DNA from: Cryptomeria japonica
Lineage: Eukaryota > Streptophyta > Pinopsida > Cupressales > Cupressaceae
DNA: 64,000 nucleotides
Direction: 5' to 3'
Assembly: GCF_030272615.1 (NCBI RefSeq)
Contig: NC_081409.1
Coordinates: 880,497,220 to 880,561,219, forward strand
Shown: positions 36,235 through 47,768 of the stretch, piece after piece
Numbering within the stretch: position 1 is the first letter of the stretch
Layout: the number at the start of each line of letters is the position of its first letter
Translations under genes and position numbers: made by a program
The notes under the pieces: model-generated
What the model was told of the DNA's origin: nothing
Seen by the model: only the letters and a program-made list of their open reading frames with translations
Database searches by the model: none

Positions 36235-38516
36235 CAACTTGTACATCACATTAGTAGGGTATGACTCTCGATGTTCCGATGCTTTGGGATTCACAAGAGG
36301 AGCATGCCTAGTGTAAACCTTTCCACCCAGATGCACTCATGATGTTGGTTTGTACACAAGACAAACTGAATCAATTCTAGCCTATCTTGCAACTTTGCAT
36401 TGCATGCAACTAACGGTTTTTGCAGCAGGCAAAAAAATGCTACCAATTGAAAATGGCTCTAAGTCATCAAAAACCAAGATAGGGCATTGTAGAGGAGCCT
36501 CACATGACTCCATGGGTTCAAATTAATCAATCATTTGTGTTCTGGATTGGAAGAAATAGTCCATCAAAGTTTGACAATTTTTTGGACTCGGGGCACTTGA
36601 GAGATCGCGCTAGTAGGGTATTACTCTTGATATTTCGGTGCTTTGGGATGCAAGAGAGGAGCATGCCTAGTGTAAAAATGCTTATCTAGAGACGCGTTCG
36701 TGATGTCATTTTATGCACATGACAAACCAAATCAATTCTAGCCTATCTTGCAACTTTGCATTGCATGCAATTGACGATTTTTGCAGCAAGTGAAAAAATG
36801 CTACCAATTGAAAATCGCTCCAAGTCGTTAAAAACTGAGATAGGAAATTGTAGAGGAGCCTCACACAGTCCCACAAGTTCAAATGGATTGATCATATGTG
36901 TCCTACATTGAAAGAAATAGTCCATCAAAGTTTGACAAATGTTGGGACTCGGGGCACTTGAGATATCGCACCAATAGGTTATGACTCTTGACGTTTTGGC
37001 TCTTTAGGATGCATGAGAGGAGAATGCCTAGCATATAGATACCCACCCAAATGTGCTTGTGATGTTAGTTTATGCACATGATGAACCAAATCAATTCTAT
37101 CCTATCTTGCAACTTTGCATTGCATGCAACTGATGATTTTTGCAGCACGCGAAAAAATGCTACCAATTGAAAATGGCTCTGAGTCATCAAAATCCAAGAT
37201 AGGAAATTTTAGAGGAGCCTCATAGGACCCCACAAGTTCAAATAGATTGATCATATGTATCCTAGATTGCAAAAAATGGTCCATCAAAGTTTGATAATGT
37301 TTTGGACTCAGAGCACTTGAGAGATCATGTCGGTAGGGTATGACTCTTGACGTTCCAGTGCTTTGGGATGCATGAGAGGAGAATCCCTAGCATAAAAGTT
37401 CCCACCTAGGTATGTTGGTGATGTCAATTTGTGCACACGACGAACGAAATCAATTCTATCCTATCTTGCAACTTTGCATTGCATGCAACTGATGATTTTT
37501 GCAACAGGCCAAAAAATGCTACCAATTGAAAATGGCTCCAAGATGTGAAAAAAAGAGATAGGACATTTTAGATGATCCTCATGTGACCCCACTGGTTCAA
37601 ATGGATTGATCATGTGTCCTAGATTGAAAGAAATAGTCCGTCAAAGTTTGACATTTTTTTGGACTCAGGTCACTTGAGAGATCGCGTTGGTAGGGTATGA
37701 CTCTCGACGTTCTGGGGCTTTGGGATGCATGAGAGGAGCATACCTAGAATAAACCTACCCACCTAGATGCACTTGTGATGCGGTTTGTGTACATGACGAA
37801 CCAAATCAATTATGGCCTATCTTGCATCTTTGCATTACATGCAACTGACAGTTTTTGTAGTAGGCAAAAAAATGCTACCAATTGAAAATGGCTCTGAATC
37901 GTCAAAAAATGAGATAGTTCATTATAGAGGAGCCTCACACAACCCCACATATTCAAATGGATTGATCATATGTTTCCTAGATTGGAAGAAAGATTTTGTC
38001 AAAGTTTGACAATTTTTTGGACTCAAGGCACTTGAGAGATAGCGCTAGTAGGGTATGACTCTGGATGTTCTGGCACTTTGGGATGCATGAGAGGAGCATG
38101 CCTAGTGTAAACCTTCCCACCCAAATCCACTTGTGGTGTCGGTTTATGCACACAATGAACTGAATCAATTATAGCCTATCTTGCAACTTTGCATTGCATG
38201 TAAGTGACCGTTTTTGGAGTAGCTGAAAAAATGCTACCAATTGGAAATGAATCTAAGTCATCAAAAACCAAGATAGGACATTGTAGAGGAGCCTCATGCA
38301 ACCCCATAGGTTCAAAGAGATTCATCATATGTGTCCTAGATTGGAAGAAATAGTCCGTCAAAGTTTAACAATTTTTTGGACTCAGGACACTTGCGAGATC
38401 ATGCCGGTAGGGTATGACTCTCGACATTCTGGCACTTTGAGATGCATGAGAGGAGAATTCCTAACATAAACATTCCCACCTGGACACACTTGTGACATTG
38501 GTTTGTACACACAAGA
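36235..38516. repeat. 359-bp tandem array, about 6.4 copies
   Basis: The word CCTATCTTGCAACTTTGCAT starts at 36381, 36742, 37101, 37460, 37816 (one base changed) and 38175, giving spacings of 361, 359, 359, 356 and 359. Units also share TCAATTGGTAGCATTTTT (as its complement) and GGTAGGGTATGACTCT. The array lies between the ends of the two convergent genes of the giant transposon. Open frames of about 61 codons recur once per unit on the minus strand (as in 36928, 37287, 38361) and are probably repeat by-products. Confidence 0.95.
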
Positions 38517-39070
38517 ACCAAAATTTGACCATTACGAGCGTGAGGCTGCTCTCGCACCACACACATATTATTGTTTATATTCATATTGTCAATTTTTGTG
38601 GTTTATATTCATATTGTTGATTACATAGGAAAATATTAATTTAAATTTATAAAAGGGCAGCCACCAAATACAACGACTACACAATAATGAATTGAATATA
38701 ATGAGTTTTGTAGGGTTAATTCGACATTTTAGAAATTTTATCAAATCATATTCCACGATTCCAATGTTTTATATCATAGATTTTTGTTGTTTATATTCAT
38801 ATTGTTGATTACATAGGCAAATGATCAATTAACTTTATAAAAGGACAGTCACAAAATACAATGAATACACAATAATGAACTTAGTACATATTTATTGGAT
38901 CGAATATCAACATTTATATATATCAAAAAAAGGCATGTCTACCAAGTCCATACAAGTATTACAAATATGTGGCATATGCCATGTTCAAATCGATATACAA
39001 TAAAAATGTAGAATATATCTACATGTATTGGTTATTCTATGACCACAACTAACACTATATGATCCTAAAC

Positions 39071-40844
39071 TTATGGTCGATCATCAAAATAGAGCCTCTT
39101 CGATGTAGTAGGCGGCTTTGTAGATGGCTGCAAAACCACAAAAAAAACCCAAGTTAAAATTCTTTTGTAGAAAATAGTTTACAATTAACAATATAACTAT
39201 GCATTTAACTATAATTCCTTTGCAATTAAAATGTAGATTAACTCATCGGTTGATCTTGGAGCTAATGTCTTCGCTCTCCTCTCCTTGTCACTCTTAGGAG
39301 TTTTCTTGAAGACAAACTTAAAAGGATCCACGTTATGGCCGAACCATGAAGGGGTCTATTGTAGATTAAATGTATAATTAATATAATGTACTAACATAAA
39401 TATATCAAAAACACTTAAAAGCTATAATATAGAGAAAAATGATGTACCAGTGTCTGAGATGATTCTCCAATGGACCGAGGATGGCTCACCATCGATGGAG
39501 AAACTGTCGCTATTACATATACAAAAAATGACCAAAGATTAAATAAAATTAATATAATGATAATTATTGTAGGTTAAAAATAATTAATGTAATATATCAA
39601 ACAAAAGTGTACCAGATCCTAAGATACTTCTCTAGTGCATGAAGGAGGGCTTGTCATTGATGAAACAACTATGGATATTTCCTGTATGAAAAAATTATAA
39701 GATTATAATTTATCACAAGTTCACATGTACACGTGCATATAATCATGAAATCAAGAAAATAAAGTAGAGATACATACCTCCATCCTCTCTTGATCTATGG
39801 GTGAATCAGGTGCATTCAACAAATCCACATAGCTCAATGGCCATTGTACATGTAAAATAGACAAAAAACACTAATCAATCTACAAACCCCAACTAAGACT
39901 TGATTTTAATATTTTCAAACAATTGTACAACTAAAAATGTGTTCAATTACCTTCTTCCCACATTTTGGCATCTTCAAGGAATTATTTTTCTTAGGACGAG
40001 ACCTAGACTCGGAGGGGATACCCTAAAAAAATAAAATTAACATGAGATATTAGTACAGATAATATATTAAGCATAGTTTAAAAAATCTAAAATGAAATGA
40101 CTTGCATATTCCATCAAAACAATACATAAAAAGGTTGTACAAAATATGATACCGTATAGCTTTGTAGGCCAAAATTGATCACTGAGAGCGTGATGTCATC
40201 AATCTAGACATTTGGTCCCCTGTCAACACCTACAAACCAAAAATTGGACCAAGCATTAAATATAGTTAGTATATCTTGTATTTTTTTTGAACTCAAAGTG
40301 TGTTATTCTATTTTAACATGTTACAAAATTTATACCTCAGGCATCGAAGTTGCAGTTGTAGTAACTGCGGGAGGAGTATGAGATACCACTGCTGCATCCT
40401 AAAATGCATATTATTTGTCTCAATTTAAATCAATGTATAAATGAAAATTCATTTATGTAATTACAAATTTAAAGTGACTGATAAATAAAATGCTATGAAT
40501 TCAAATAAACACACCTGTGTCTGCGACTGATGGCCAAACACCATGTCCATCAACTCCTCTATCAATGCCAAATCCTCAATCATGCAGGCCTGGCATTTAC
40601 TCTCGTAAATCATGCATGAATGAGATGTGGATCCATCTATAGTGACCGTGTCATCTGCCCCTGAACATATCCTTGGGCAACTCACAAACATATACTGAAT
40701 GGGCTCTTTGTCGCCACCTAGAGCAATTAATGGCTCATCATCTAGTAGAATAGGGTGTACTAACGACATCCCATGTTGGATGATGGCACCAGTCAATGTT
40801 GTGGCATCTTGAAGAGTCTGTAGCTCCATCGACTCTTTCAGCTC
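39071..40844 (-). pseudogene. second gene of the giant transposon, 3' exons
   Basis: Nine exon-like blocks with mostly AG/GT borders are visible on the minus strand: 40844-40515, 40398-40336, 40229-40153, 40022-39951, about 39845-39778, 39681-39613, 39509-39448, 39355-39243 and 39127-39071, ending in TAA. The first block encodes a globular stretch (ELKESMELQTLQDATTL, CSGADDTVTIDGS). The rest is Ser/Thr/Pro-rich with basic patches (SRSRPKKNNSLKMP, FKKTPKSDKERRAKTL), which suggests a nuclear, DNA-binding or disordered tail. In-frame stops exist (for example in the 39681-39613 block), one acceptor is unclear, and the LTR element splits it from its 5' exons. I do not recognise the family. Confidence 0.55.
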
Positions 40845-42008
40845 TGTTAGGCCCAATATGGAAAGCTAATGTACTGAGAGGGGAGGGGTGAATCGGTACT
40901 TCAAATCTTCTCTTCAACAATATCTTTACTATTATGCATAAACCAAAAATTATTGTAACATAACATAAAGCTAAAACAAATTAATAACAATCATAGATGA
41001 TTCACTCCATAACACATATATTTTGGTTACGCAGAAACTCTTGGTTAGAGAGAAAAACTGCGGTGGGGATGGCACCCACAACTTCACTACTGCAATAATA
41101 AAGGATGCTAAGTTAGAGCTACATGTTTAGCTATTTCTAATAGCTTACCCTGTTAGGAGTATCAAGATCTATTAGATCTACCTTGCTAAAGGATTTTAAA
41201 ACACTTATTCTAAATGCTGCACCTGGTTAAAGGATTTACAATTTATAGACTTTGTTAGAGTCTTTTACCATGTTAAAGGTTTCTCTATAACTCAAAATAT
41301 TACAATAAAATCATTACAAATATCTGCAACTTCACATCTCAAATGTTATAGCAGATTCTATGTGCTCAAATAAGATTACCTTGCTTACAGCATACCTTGG
41401 TAACCCATAAAATAACTCGGTAAACCCTTCTGTTTACTCTATTCTTTGACTGTTCTCTGAAATGCTTCTCGGTGACCTATGTGTCTTTGACAGTCACATT
41501 ACTCTATGCTTCCTTATCTAATACACATGTCTTGCTTCATACACTCATATATTTCCCATATTTTATCCTTAATCCATGTTGTATAAATAGATCTCTTATG
41601 TTGGTGATCAAGTTCATGCATCGATCTTACAATCATGATTCATCGAATGAATAACCATACAAAATATTTCATTGGATAAATGACCTTGAAATTATACAAA
41701 ATATTGAAGTGCAATTTCCAATGTGATAACGGTTCTATGTTCCTCGATCTTGTAACACGTTTCCATATGTATGTCCAGGTTCAATTAATCTGGTAACACA
41801 TTTCACTCGATGTATATCAACTTGATGTAACAATATTGCTGCTCAGTAGTCATGGAATGTTAATCGGTAAATTGCTCGGTGTATACTAAGCTCTGTGACT
41901 ACTTTCTTCTATAACCGACTGCTATGTTCATACCGACTGAATATTTCGGTAGAGGTAAATAGAATGACTTTGGATATAAAACTAATGGCAACTTAATAAG
42001 TAGTAACA
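40845..42008 (-). repeat. 3' LTR of the pol-less element
   Basis: This 1,164-bp LTR reads TGTTACTACTTATTAAG on the minus strand and ends CCTAACA. It aligns over its whole length with 47769-49893 apart from the 993-bp insert and a gap of about 50 bp near 41046-41095 that is missing from the other copy. Open frames inside are chance frames. Confidence 0.95.
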
Positions 42009-42022
42009 ATCTCCCCTTTTGA
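42009..42022 (-). other. polypurine tract
   Basis: The minus strand reads TCAAAAGGGGAGAT directly before the LTR start TGTTACTAC, the standard site for second-strand priming. Confidence 0.87.
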
Positions 42023-42457
42023 CATTAGTTGAGATGTTTGACAAAACTACTTTCAAAGTCATAACTCAAAAATCTATATACTTACAAAATTTTGACAAGA
42101 ACTAATAGTATATACATTTGTTAATGAAAATATTTAGATATACCCCCCTTATCAATATACTGTACGAAAATCTGATTTTGCATGCTCAAGGATCAAATAT
42201 CCTATAATCACTGCCTAGTTATCACTGTTGTTCTCCTTGGTTCACCGCTTGGTTTATTGCTCGGTGATCACTGTCAAAATTAACTGTGCATATGGATACT
42301 CTGCTTGGTATACTCCCCCTATATACTACACTCCTTTTTTTGATACTTTTTTTTTTATACTTTTTTTTGATACTTTGATGCTATATCACTCCCCCTTTTT
42401 GACAAACATCAAAATTTAGTTACCATTCGGTGGTGGCAACTGGTCAAAAATGGATTT

Positions 42458-45400
42458 TTACTTTGTTTGTGCATCGGTAAGAGTGGCAGAGTGGGAATTC
42501 TTGACACTGTCGATAAGTGAATTCTGAGTTGTAATGTCAGCTAACAATGAAATTAGTCCATCTAATGTGCTTCCCTCTTGCTGAGTTGATAGGGAGGTAG
42601 CCTTGTTGATCTTCTCTTGGATGGATGAAAGATGAGGAATGAATAATGTCTGAAGTGTCATTATGTCAATCCTTATCTTGTGCTCTTCATTCCTGAGTTC
42701 CAATTGTTGAGCCATGAGCTTTTGTAACTTTGTATAAAAGTTCTGAATAGAATTGGGCTCAGTGGTCAACTTATTTGAGAGATCGGTGATCTCTTTCTCA
42801 ATTACTTTTATTTTATTTTTAATGTCCTTAATGAATAAAGAGAGTGTACAGAGTTTTTGAAATAAATAAAGAATGTGCTTGAGTTGAGGGGTCAACTCAG
42901 CAATAAATTTGACAAGTTTAACTTTGCCAATAGCTATAGCCTTCTGTACCTCTTCAATCATCTTTGCAGTGAGCTCCTTATCCTTTAACTTGCTCAAATA
43001 TTCTGATGCATCTACTCCAGATGTCTCTATCTTTGTTAGGATTTTATCCAATTGAACATGGATGGCTGCATCTGTTGTCACTATAGCTTCAGGTAGCATA
43101 TCGGTTAAGAGTGCTTTCACCTTCTGAAGTACTTTACTTTTCTTTTGAATAGCCATTTTCTTCTCTTGTTCAGCTTTGGCTTTGCATAGTTCACCGAAAT
43201 CAATGAGTGCTTGCCCTTTTAATTTAGATATATCAACATTTGGCAACACTATTGGTTTTGACAAATCTACTTTGAAACTATGCTTTTTCATTTTCTTTTC
43301 TTTACCTTTCACTGATTGAACTAAGACAATGGCTTGTGAGGCTTATTGACTCTCGGTAGGTTGCTTGGTAGAGGCAACACTTTGGTCAGTTACTTTAGCC
43401 TTTGAAGTGTCCTTTGGTGCCTCTATGCTTGGTGTCTCGGTTGCAACATTGTCAGTGCTAGAAGGTTCTTGTGAGGTCTATTCCCTGGTGGCTTGAGAAG
43501 TAGCTTCTCCTTCTGTAGACTTGTGACCTTCTGTGCCTTGTTCCGTATCTTGAGGGGCGCCTCGGTTGAAGTAGGCTGTTTGACTAGAGGGTAGGGTTGA
43601 ACTTGTTCCAAAACTGACTCACTAGATACAAGTTGAGAATAAGCGTTCCCTTCTATCATTTCCTGGTCAGGTGCCTCAGTGTCCATGATATCTTCATCAA
43701 CTTGTATAGTGTCAGCAAGGTCTTGCTCAGTGATATCAGGATCTTGCTCGATGAGATCTACAATTTTAATTTTAGCTTGTTCACCAGCATCCTTGATGCG
43801 AAAGATTTCCTGCCACCATTTCTTGGTCTCTTTTTCTACTTCCAGATAAAGTCCATTCATCAATTCTAAAGCTTTTTGCTTGACTAGGAAGCTCTTGTGG
43901 TAGTGTGTCAGATTTTCTTTGATTTCATCTACCGACATGTCTGGAAAGAGATGTACCAGACTTCTTTCTCTAATCTATTTTTCTGAGTCCATTGTATATT
44001 TCCACCTATTATCAATATGCAGATATAATTCTTTTGGAAGAGAATTACATACTTCTAATGGGACTAGTCGGAATTTCAAAAGTGTGCAGATGACAGCTTC
44101 TTCTATTTGTCTCTTTTCTGCATCATTTCTAGATTCATATTTAACATATCCGAAGGATACAAATCCACCATATTGTTTCAGATTAGCACAAAAATTTCTA
44201 CACTATGTACATTTTCCTTTGTACTCTTGACAATCTAAAATTTGTTCTTGTCTTCAGATTCAGTATCACTAGACTCTTTAGCCAGAATGAGTCTCCGAGT
44301 AGATTTCTTGTAAGTTTTTGTTACCTTAGGTGTGGCAACATTCTTTGGTTTCTTACTCGGTGATGTTGCTGATGATCTTGTGTTAGGGTGCTTTACTAAG
44401 GGAGTCGGTGATACCTCTAATGTATCCTGCTTCTTTCTTTTCAAAACTTTCCCTTTAGGCAATTCAGTGCTTAATGTAATAGTTGCCTCTTGGGCTTCAA
44501 ATTCCTCTTTGGTGACGACTAGAGTACCTTTTTAAGGTGTGGAGGAAGAACCTTCTCCAAATTTCTCCGTTAATGCCTTGATCATTTTTGTTGCCTTCCT
44601 TGTAGCCTTGGGTACTACAATGCTCATCTTTACTTTCTCTTTAACTTCTTTATATGTTCCATATCTCAGCTCGGTAGCGTGCCTTGGTAATGTTAGAAAA
44701 ACATCTATCTACTATTGTGTGATGTCAAAATCAATCTCATAACCCATAGGTGGCAAAGGTTGAGTTCTTGGTTCCACAACATTCACATAGCAATAGTCGG
44801 TGTCTACTTCAAAACATATTTTATCCTTGTATTTTTCCACTAGCTGGGGTGGAATTCTATGCCTGTTATGCATCTTTTCTTGAAACTTGCTGAAATAATC
44901 ATCCATAATATCATTAAAATTATCACCTAGACGTTTGATGTAGTCATTGATTTGATGGGTGATTGGTCGGTGTAGCTCCCAAACTACTTTACCGACTGAT
45001 AGAAAGAATTTCTCAAAATAGAAAAACATGCATACTAGAAGTGATCCAAACTTTAGAGTATTCGCCAAGTTCTTCTTCTTTGGCTTCCTTATGGTGTTTA
45101 GATTCTCAAACAGGTTTTTCAACAATACCTCACATAAATCAATTTCCATGCCTTTCTTCACAATTTTGTAGGCTAAGTTGACTGCTGCACAGGGTACACT
45201 CTTTTCCCTTGCTGATTGGAAGAAACAATAACCTATTACTCTAATGGCAAACTTCAGCTCTACATTTGTCACATTGTTCAGCTTCAGTCCTCTACAGTCA
45301 AATTCCACTCTGGTTAAGTTGATCAATTCCTTCTATGATATCATTTTCTAAGCTCGTGCATGATCATAAATAGGATAACCGGTGATCAAATGAATGATTT

Positions 45401-45788
45401 CCTTGGTAATTTCAAATGGTTGCTCCTCTAACCACATGAAATCATCATGAACTCTGCTTAGAACAAACTTGACCCACTGGGGTTTGAATACACGAGGATA
45501 GGTTAGGGCTTCAGCCAATCCCTTGATTTTAATGTGTTCAAACTTTTTATCCAAGTTCCCATCAGTGCATAATTCATAATATGTGTCTTTGATTTCAACA
45601 TGACCGAGTTCCTCAGCACAACATTTGGTGAAGAATCTGACATCTTCAACTAGCAAAACTCTATCCAGAATGAGTGAAAATGCAGATTTGTCATCTGGTT
45701 CAGATGCTACTTTAGGAGTTAGAGAATATTTCAGTGAGGGTTTTTCAACATTCTTAACAATAATGGGCTCTTGGATCTTAGGTGCCAT
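42458..45788 (-). pseudogene. accessory ORF of the pol-less element
   Basis: Starting at MAPKIQEPIIVKNVEKPS (45788), a minus-strand coding region of about 1,100 codons runs to 42458, with stops near 45348, 44712 and 44235 and about two frameshifts (near 44200 and 43400). The N-terminal 350 residues look globular and helical (QWVKFVLSRVHDDFMWLEEQ, ITKEIIHLITGYP, ELKFAIRVIGYCFFQSA). A basic Ser/Thr/Lys-rich linker follows (RKKQDTLEVSPTPLVKHP), then a long coiled-coil C-terminus (KNKIKVIEKEITDLSNKL). The N-terminal layout resembles plant retrotransposon accessory proteins sometimes listed as putative plant transposon or plant mobile domain; this is a resemblance, not an identification. It fills the place of pol. 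Confidence 0.6.
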
Positions 45789-46353
45789 TGTAGATTTCGG
45801 ATAAATACTAACAAAGATCCTTAGGGTTTGAAGAATTTCAAATGGCAGACGCTTTCCTCTTAGAAAATATGAAACAAAAATTCTCAACAAATGTGATCGG
45901 TAAACTAGCTTGACAATTTGTTGAGATTGATGTGTAAATACCTTAAAATTTGCTCGGGAGGTGGTTTGATCACTTTTGAATTGCTTTCTCTTCTCTCTTG
46001 AAAACTTGGTAAGTGTAAAATGACCGCGTAAATTTTTTAAGTACACAATATACTTTATTGGGTTTCGTGCAGGTTAGGTCAAAGACATTAAATGCACTCG
46101 GTTCCACTAAACCGATTTACTTTCCTTTTTGCTCTTTAACCGAGTAGCCAGACTTCCTACATTTACCAACTTGATAGGCTTCCTGTATCTACTGACTTGA
46201 CAGGCTTCCTGAATATTTCTCAAAAAGACTTTATAAAATTTCAAACTTACTAATACATCTTAGCTATGTAGATTTTGAATTAAGTACATACTAAAATAGG
46301 AACTGTTAAGATTTAACCTTTGAGAGAATGCAGTCCCTTCATACTTTTACCGA

Positions 46354-47706
46354 TTAATTTGGAATAGGTGCACCTAACTCAGTAGGTAAGGTTCTTTCTT
46401 CATTTGACACAATTTCCTTATTTCTCCAAATCATCTGTAATTTTCTTTTTGTTTCTTCAATATCTCCTCTTGGTTGATCTCTGCAATCTCCAGCCAAGTG
46501 TCCAACTTTGTGAAAATGAAAACATGTCATACCAGGATTTCTCCATGATCTTTGGTTGTTCATTCCAAACCTTATAAAGAAGTTGGCACTTATGTGTCCA
46601 TATCTTCCACAACATTCACACCATATCCTTGTATTGTAATCCCATGGTATAGCAGAATACTGTCAGTAAGGATTTGTGTGAGTTTGGTAGCCTCTAAGAT
46701 TTGCTCGTTGTGCAAACCACATATAGTTCTTTTGCTTAAACCAACACTTCTCAGTACTATGTCCATATCTATTGCAGTTTTTACAAAATCCTTTGAATTT
46801 TGCCTTTTGATAATTACTAGCAGACTTTGTCCTACATTGGTTAGATGTATGACCATATTTATTGCAATTGTGACAATAACCATTAGACTTAGTGACATTC
46901 GGTTGCTTACCTTTTCTAATTTGGCACATATTAGCAGTATGACCTTGATTTTCATAGTAGTTGCAAATAGGCTTCTTTCCTTTGATATTCTTCTTATTTC
47001 CAGTTTGCTCTGATGATTCTCCTCTCTTGGTAGTATGAATTCCCTTCTTGGTAGAGTCTTTTCCTTTGTAACCAAGTTCTGCATCTTTGTTGGGTCTTCT
47101 TGTATTCAGTTGCTCATCCAACATCTTTGATGCTTCATAACTCTTCTTCAGTGTTTCTTTGGATTTCTTCTCTATTTCAAGTTCATTGGTCAACCTTGAT
47201 ACTTCAAGTTTCAATGCTTGATTCTCATCATCTTTCAGATTTGCTTCATGATGTACATAACCCACTTGATTTGACAGATTTTGTTAAATCCCAGTCAACC
47301 TTGTGATTTCATCATTCTTTTCAAATACTAATGCTTTAAGCTATTGATATTCTCTTTCTAGATCTCTTACTTTATCCTCAGCTGTCCTTAATGCATCAAG
47401 ATTTTCAGTCATCTGTGTGCTGAAATGTTCATGTTCTCTTTTCATTGCTTTTAGCTGATCAACCAGTGCTTTGTTCTTTTCTTTCAATACTTCAATCATT
47501 TCTTCAGTCTCTTCAGACATACTATTTTCAGATGATGTCTCAATTTGTTCCACTAACTCTTGAGAGTCCTGCAAATCATCAGATAATCTTCTTCTAACTT
47601 TCAATGATTTTTGCATTTGTCTTTGCATGTCTGCAATCACTTGATTAGAATGATCCAACTCTTTTTGTAAATACATAATTCTCCGAGATTGTTTATAGCC
47701 TTCCAT
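46354..47706 (-). pseudogene. gag-like protein with coiled coil and five zinc knuckles
   Basis: One frame runs from MEGYKQSRRIMYLQKELD (47706) to 46354, about 451 codons, with stops at 47341-47343, about 47287 and 46663-46665. The N-terminal half is a coiled coil (NQVIADMQRQMQKSLKVRRR, EEMIEVLKEKNKALVDQLKA). The C-terminal half has five knuckle-like units: CNYYENQGHTANMC (second Cys replaced by Tyr), CHNCNKYGHTSNQC and CKNCNRYGHSTEKC (both canonical), CECCGRYGHISANF (last Cys replaced), and CFHFHKVGHLAGDC (second Cys replaced). Such knuckles bind retroelement RNA. The position just after the primer site fits gag. Confidence 0.78.
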
Positions 47707-47754
47707 TGATAAGATCTTTCTCTTTAGGCTGTTAAACCCTTTTCCAAGATTGAA

Positions 47755-47766
47755 GCTTTGATACCA
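47755..47766 (-). other. primer-binding site
   Basis: The minus strand reads TGGTATCAAAGC, one base from the initiator tRNA-Met site of the other copia-type elements here, two bases from the LTR edge at 47769. Confidence 0.87.
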
Positions 47767-47768
47767 AT

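Noticed and set aside
36088-38584. Repeated 61-codon open frames with a similar protein (MMDYFFQ/MMDHFLQ type)
   Set aside because: They recur once per 359-bp tandem unit and differ by ordinary repeat divergence. Without evidence of expression they are more likely repeat by-products.
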